The notes under the pieces were generated by a model. That model saw only the letters and a program-made list of their open reading frames with translations. It was not told where the DNA came from and ran no database searches. Source: Bacteroidota bacterium (GTDB lineage Bacteria; Bacteroidota; Bacteroidia; Palsa-965). Taken from it: DNA of 36,820 bases. Below, piece after piece: positions 33,469 through 36,820 of the stretch (position 1 is its first letter; each line of letters begins with the position of its first letter). Where the stretch lies: the NCBI GenBank assembly GCA_003151415.1, contig PLXK01000039.1, positions 1-36,820 on the forward strand, in the 5' to 3' direction. A program made the position numbers and the translations under genes.

Positions 33469-35310
33469 TCAGGAAAAACTCTGCATGTCGTAGAGCTTCC
33501 GGTAGACACCTGCTTTTTCGATCAGCTGGGCGTGTTTGCCGCGTTCCACGATTTCACCCTGTTGCATGACAATGATCTCGTCGGCGTGCTGGATGGTGGA
33601 CAGCCGGTGCGCGATAACAACCGATGTGCGGTTCTGCATGAGCTTATTCAGCGCATCCTGCACCAGGCGTTCGGATTCGGTATCCAGAGCCGATGTGGCT
33701 TCATCGAGAATCAGAATGGGCGGGTTCTTCAATACGGCACGTGCAATGCTCATGCGCTGCCGCTGTCCGCCCGATAATTTGCTTCCCCGGTCACCGATGT
33801 TCTGCTGATACCCGTCTTCCATCTGCGAAATAAAATCATGGGCATTGGCAATTTTGGCTGCTTCAATGACTTGCTCCATGGTTGCCCCGGGTGTTCCGAA
33901 AGCAATGTTGTTGAAGACCGTATCGTTGAATAAAATGGATTCCTGGGTGACAATGCCCATCAGGGCCCTGACCTCTGAGAGCCTGGCATCTTTGATGTCT
34001 TGTCCGTCGATGAGCACGCTTCCTTTTGTGGTGTCAAAAAAGCGTGGAAGCATATCGGCAAGGGTGGTTTTGCCTGAACCGCTTTGCCCGACAAGGGCAA
34101 TGGTCTTTCCTTTTTCGATTTTAAGATTGATGTTTTTCAGCACATAGCCATTGTCGCCTTTGGTATAGGCAAAAAACACATCGCGGTATTCAATTTCTTT
34201 TTCAAAGGACCGAATCGGTTTAGGAGATGGAATTTCGGTAATGGTGTTCTCGGCTTTCAGAATCATGTTGATCCTGTCCATGGAGGCCAGCCCTTTTTGT
34301 ACGTTCGAATAGGCTCCCGTGAGCGTTTTGGCGGGAGTGATGATCTGTGAAAAGGTAATGACATAAAAAATGAATGCTTTACCATCCAGCTGAAGACCAA
34401 AAACCATTCTTCCGCCCAGATACATAACCAGCATCATGATCACTGAACCCAAAAACTCACTCATGGGAGATGCCAGATCAACCTTGCGGTAGGTATGGAC
34501 CATTTGTCTGGTATACTGTTCATTGACGGTATTGAAACGCGTTTTCATTTTCTCTTCGGCATTGAAACCTTTGATGATCCGCAGACCACCCAGAGTTTCT
34601 TCCATGATCGAAAACAAAGTACCCAGTTCCTGTTTGGCCTTTGAGGAAGAGCGTTTCAGGCTTTTCCCGATGAGCGAAATCAAGCCGGCGCTCATAGGCA
34701 AAAGGATGACAACAAATAGAGTGAGGGTCGGACTGACATAAATAATCACGCCCAGCAGAATCAGAATATTGATCGGGTCACGGAAAATCATTTCCAGTGA
34801 ACTCATCACCGACCATTCCACTTCCTGCACATCCGAGGTGATGCGCGACATGATATCGCCCTTGCGCTCGTTGGAATAATAAGAAAGGGGAAGTTCGAGT
34901 GATTTTTTGTAGATCGAATTTCGCAAATCTTTGACAACGCCATTGCGAATAGGAGCAAGAAAAAACATACCCAGGTAACGAAACAGGTTCTTGAAGAAAA
35001 AAACAATGGCGCCCGTTACACAAATGCACACCAGGGCATAAAGCTTTCCTTCGTGTACAATCAGGGAACTGAGTTCATAATTGAAGTATCCCGAAAGCGA
35101 TTCGAGACTGGCGCCAATAACCGGTTTCCCTTTGGCAATGATTTCCTGGTATTTGGAGTCCTGCTCGGTGATGAGCAGCTGCAAAAAAGGAATGATCATC
35201 ACCAGTGAAAAAACACCGAAGACAACGGACAGAATATTGAAAACGATGTTCCAGATGCCAAAGCGCCAATAGCCGTTGACATATTTGAGTACACCAAAAA
35301 GATTTTTCAT
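33469..35310 (-). CDS. MsbA-like ABC exporter half-transporter
   Basis: 613 residues from the ATG at 35310. The frame extends to 35346, but the promoter box at 35316-35323 lies within that extension. Residues 1-330 are a six-helix exporter domain (with the coupling-region sequence SRITSDVQEVEWSV). The nucleotide-binding domain has Walker A GQSGSGKTT (K414), signature LSGGQRQR, Walker B ILILDEATS and the switch His in IAHRLS. It is expected to work as a homodimer that flips lipids or drugs; MsbA-type lipid A export is the usual annotation in this phylum, but the substrate is not determined. It is divergent from rbfA across the 21-bp repeat array. Confidence 0.92.
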   Translation of the reverse strand: MKNLFGVLKYVNGYWRFGIWNIVFNILSVVFGVFSLVMIIPFLQLLITEQDSKYQEIIAKGKPVIGASLESLSGYFNYELSSLIVHEGKLYALVCICVTGAIVFFFKNLFRYLGMFFLAPIRNGVVKDLRNSIYKKSLELPLSYYSNERKGDIMSRITSDVQEVEWSVMSSLEMIFRDPINILILLGVIIYVSPTLTLFVVILLPMSAGLISLIGKSLKRSSSKAKQELGTLFSIMEETLGGLRIIKGFNAEEKMKTRFNTVNEQYTRQMVHTYRKVDLASPMSEFLGSVIMMLVMYLGGRMVFGLQLDGKAFIFYVITFSQIITPAKTLTGAYSNVQKGLASMDRINMILKAENTITEIPSPKPIRSFEKEIEYRDVFFAYTKGDNGYVLKNINLKIEKGKTIALVGQSGSGKTTLADMLPRFFDTTKGSVLIDGQDIKDARLSEVRALMGIVTQESILFNDTVFNNIAFGTPGATMEQVIEAAKIANAHDFISQMEDGYQQNIGDRGSKLSGGQRQRMSIARAVLKNPPILILDEATSALDTESERLVQDALNKLMQNRTSVVIAHRLSTIQHADEIIVMQQGEIVERGKHAQLIEKAGVYRKLYDMQSFS

Positions 35311-35315
35311 TGCCG

Positions 35316-35323
35316 CAAAGATA
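35316..35323 (-). promoter_or_regulatory. -7 promoter element TATCTTTG, 5 nt before the ABC exporter ATG
   Basis: Exact TAnnTTTG match on the minus strand with only 5 nt to the ATG at 35310, implying a leaderless or nearly leaderless transcript. Confidence 0.5.
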
Positions 35324-35566
35324 CTATTTCCGGCAAGGAAGGGCATTGCTAAAAAGAGTTAAGACAGACCTGTGTGATCAATAATGAATACCCCATTGCC
35401 TCAAATAATAAAAATCATTCAGCCTTCCCGGTGATTTCGGGCGCAGGACCCTTGTCCAATATTTGACAGGGATATCCGATTTGGTCTGAAAATGAGTAGT
35501 TTGAATGAGAAACAGGTGGGTTCAACGGGGACAGAATCGGTTCCGATGGATATTCGTTCAAATTTG

Positions 35567-35877
35567 CTGCAGTGGCAATCGATTTTGTTGCAAAAGCGAT
35601 TCGTTTTGCAGCAAACAAGATCACTTTTGTAACAATGTGTCTGCCAATGCAGCAATCTGATTTACTTTTGCAACAAACCCAATCGCTTTTGTGACAATCA
35701 GGCTTTGCTTTGCAGCAATTGCAATCGCTTTTGTCACAAACGCAATCGCTTTGCAGCATCTTCAACCATTTTTTGTGTCAGCAACGATCACTTTTGCAAC
35801 AATAGTGAGTGGTTTTGCATCAATCTCAATCACTTTTGTAACAAACTCAATCGCTTTTGCGGCAATCGGCTTTTTTG
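35567..35877. repeat. Imperfect 21-bp tandem repeat array with phased dyads
   Basis: About 14-15 diverged units in the divergent region between the ABC exporter and rbfA. Units start at 35567, 35588, 35609, 35630, 35650, 35671, 35692, 35713, 35734, 35754, 35776, 35797, 35818, 35839 and 35860; lengths are 21 bp except two of 20, one of 22 and a short last one. Most end in TTTTG and the next begins YNRCAA, so the junctions form the dyad TTTGYNRCAAA; the commonest remainder is CAATCGC or a variant. Average step is 20.9 bp. The rest of the gap (35324-35566 and 35878-36017) shows nothing recognisable. It is not a CRISPR: there are no unique spacers. Confidence 0.85.
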
Positions 35878-36017
35878 CCTGTTTTTGCACTTGGACCAGA
35901 CTGATTTTTATGAGCGGAATATCTCCGGGAATCGGAAAAGGAGAGCTTCTTTTTTGATATAAATGATTGAAATTGAGTATAATACACTCCTTCCGTCCAT
36001 TATTCGGCCAGATAGTG

Positions 36018-36025
36018 TATTTTTG
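36018..36025 (+). promoter_or_regulatory. -7 promoter element TATTTTTG, 5 nt before the rbfA ATG
   Basis: Exact TAnnTTTG match with 5 nt to the ATG at 36031; implies a leaderless rbfA transcript. Confidence 0.5.
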
Positions 36026-36030
36026 CGCCC

Positions 36031-36369
36031 ATGGATTCGACCCGTCAGCTTAAAGTATCACGCCTGATTCAAAAGGAATTGGGGACCATATTTCAAAGAG
36101 ATACCCGAAGTCTGTTCGGAGCTGTGATGATTACCGTTACTCAGGTGCGTGTCAGTCCCGATTTGGGCGTGGCGAAAGTGTATGTCAGTCTTTTTCCGGT
36201 AAAAGATAAAGAAGCCGTTTTGCAGCAAATAAAAACAAAGACCATCGAAATCAGGATGGCTCTTGCCACGCAAATCAAGAAACAAGTCAGGGTCATTCCA
36301 AACCTGATGTTTTTTCTGGACGATTCGCTGGATTACGCCGAACATATTGATGACTTGCTAAAGAAATAA
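36031..36369 (+). CDS. rbfA: 30S ribosome-binding factor A
   Basis: 112 residues, the normal RbfA size. The KH-like fold is clear: VSRLIQKELGTIFQRD, then VTQVRVSPDLGVAKVYVSLFP, and the C-terminal PNLMFFLDDSLDYAEHIDDLL. RbfA binds the 30S subunit during late assembly, near the 5' end of 16S rRNA, and matters for cold adaptation. It lies downstream of the 21-bp dyad array and is followed 54 bp later by a methyltransferase gene on the same strand. Confidence 0.96.
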   Translation: MDSTRQLKVSRLIQKELGTIFQRDTRSLFGAVMITVTQVRVSPDLGVAKVYVSLFPVKDKEAVLQQIKTKTIEIRMALATQIKKQVRVIPNLMFFLDDSLDYAEHIDDLLKK

Positions 36370-36423
36370 AATTCAGATTTTACCTGGTTCCATTGCCCAA
36401 ACCCATAACACCAAACTCCAGTA

Positions 36424-36820
36424 ATGCATTACGATCCGATCAAGCGAAGTGTTGGCAGCGTTTTCAATAAGTCTCCTTTTCTGAGAAAAGTGTTTTATAA
36501 ATTGCTCGACTTGCTGCTTTTGCGCGCCTGGCATGTGCACAATGAATTGAAGAAATGGAGTAAGGGCAAAGGCGGGCATGTTCACATTCTCGATGCAGGA
36601 GCCGGTTTCGGACAGCATACCTTTTACCTTTCCGGGATGAACCCCAACTGGAAGATCCTGGCCGTGGATGTCAAGCAGGAACAGGTGGAAGACTGCAATG
36701 CATTTTTCAAACAGATAGGAAGAAACAATGTGAAATTCGAGGTGGCCGATCTGACCAAATTCAGAATGGACAATGAATATGATCTGGCGCTTTCTGTGGA
36801 TGTGATGGAACACATTCTTG
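36424..36820 (+). CDS. Class I SAM-dependent methyltransferase, 3' truncated by the window
   Basis: At least 132 residues, open to the window end. It starts at the ATG at 36424 (MHYDPIKRSVGSVFN). Motif I is ILDAGAGFGQHTFYL, followed by ILAVDVKQEQVEDCN (acidic residue at the end of strand 2) and the motif ALSVDVMEHI. This is a class I Rossmann methyltransferase of the UbiE/ubiquinone-biosynthesis or small-molecule type; the substrate is not determined. A long N-terminal helix rich in Leu (LRKVFYKLLDLLLLRAW) could be membrane-associated. Likely co-transcribed with rbfA. Confidence 0.85.
   Translation, partial: MHYDPIKRSVGSVFNKSPFLRKVFYKLLDLLLLRAWHVHNELKKWSKGKGGHVHILDAGAGFGQHTFYLSGMNPNWKILAVDVKQEQVEDCNAFFKQIGRNNVKFEVADLTKFRMDNEYDLALSVDVMEHIL

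Noticed and set aside
35415-35765. Minus-strand Cys-rich ORF and plus-strand hydrophobic ORFs (35691-35957, 35705-35962) through the 21-bp array
   Set aside because: A period divisible by three leaves frames open by chance. The 20-bp unit at 35630 switches the peptide from one heptad pattern to another, and no start signals or homologous pattern are recognised.
35567-35877. CRISPR array
   Set aside because: Units are contiguous 21-bp imperfect copies without unique spacers, and no cas genes are nearby.

Overview
The window reads as chromosomal DNA from a member of the Bacteroidota. Three predicted secreted proteins end in type IX secretion (T9SS) type A sorting domains. At least eleven genes are preceded by the Bacteroidota -7 promoter element TAnnTTTG, Shine-Dalgarno sequences are weak or absent, and several families are typical of the phylum (DUF6427, DUF4412, large SpvB/RHS proteins, paired periplasmic amidohydrolases). 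The genus cannot be named from the sequence; a Sphingobacteriia/Chitinophagia-like relative is my guess.

Layout: (1) 1-2.3 kb: a decayed Y1-transposase-domain ORF cut by the window edge, a NYN nuclease-fold/OST-HTH protein and an XRE regulator, then an AT-rich gap with a dyad and (AC)n tracts. (2) 2.3-9.1 kb: a T9SS-secreted protein, purine genes purQ and purD enclosing a DUF6427 membrane protein and a tiny membrane protein, then a small lipoprotein and a DUF4412 protein. (3) 9.2-17.3 kb: TolC and HlyD-type efflux components without their inner-membrane pump, tsaB, and a translationally coupled pair of secreted amidohydrolase-fold proteins in which metal ligands are partly missing. (4) 17.9-27.9 kb: a surface/secreted block with a tail-fibre-like protein, a small T9SS protein, a 2187-residue SpvB/FG-GAP/RHS protein and a small membrane protein that could be its immunity partner. 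(5) 28.0-33.4 kb: a SirB-like/cytochrome c fusion, hflX, a small exported orphan, a YcbB-type L,D-transpeptidase and another T9SS protein. (6) 33.5-36.8 kb: an MsbA-like ABC exporter divergent from rbfA and a truncated SAM methyltransferase. The 720-bp divergent gap holds an array of about 14 imperfect 21-bp units, each junction carrying a short dyad.

Most of the window is ordinary housekeeping and envelope biology. The least explained items are the helically phased 21-bp dyad array between the ABC exporter and rbfA; the RHS C-terminal region with a hydrophobic hairpin next to a small membrane protein; and a set of three genes whose TAnnTTTG box ends exactly 5 nt before the ATG, implying leaderless mRNAs. 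No tRNA, rRNA, CRISPR array or complete insertion sequence was recognised.
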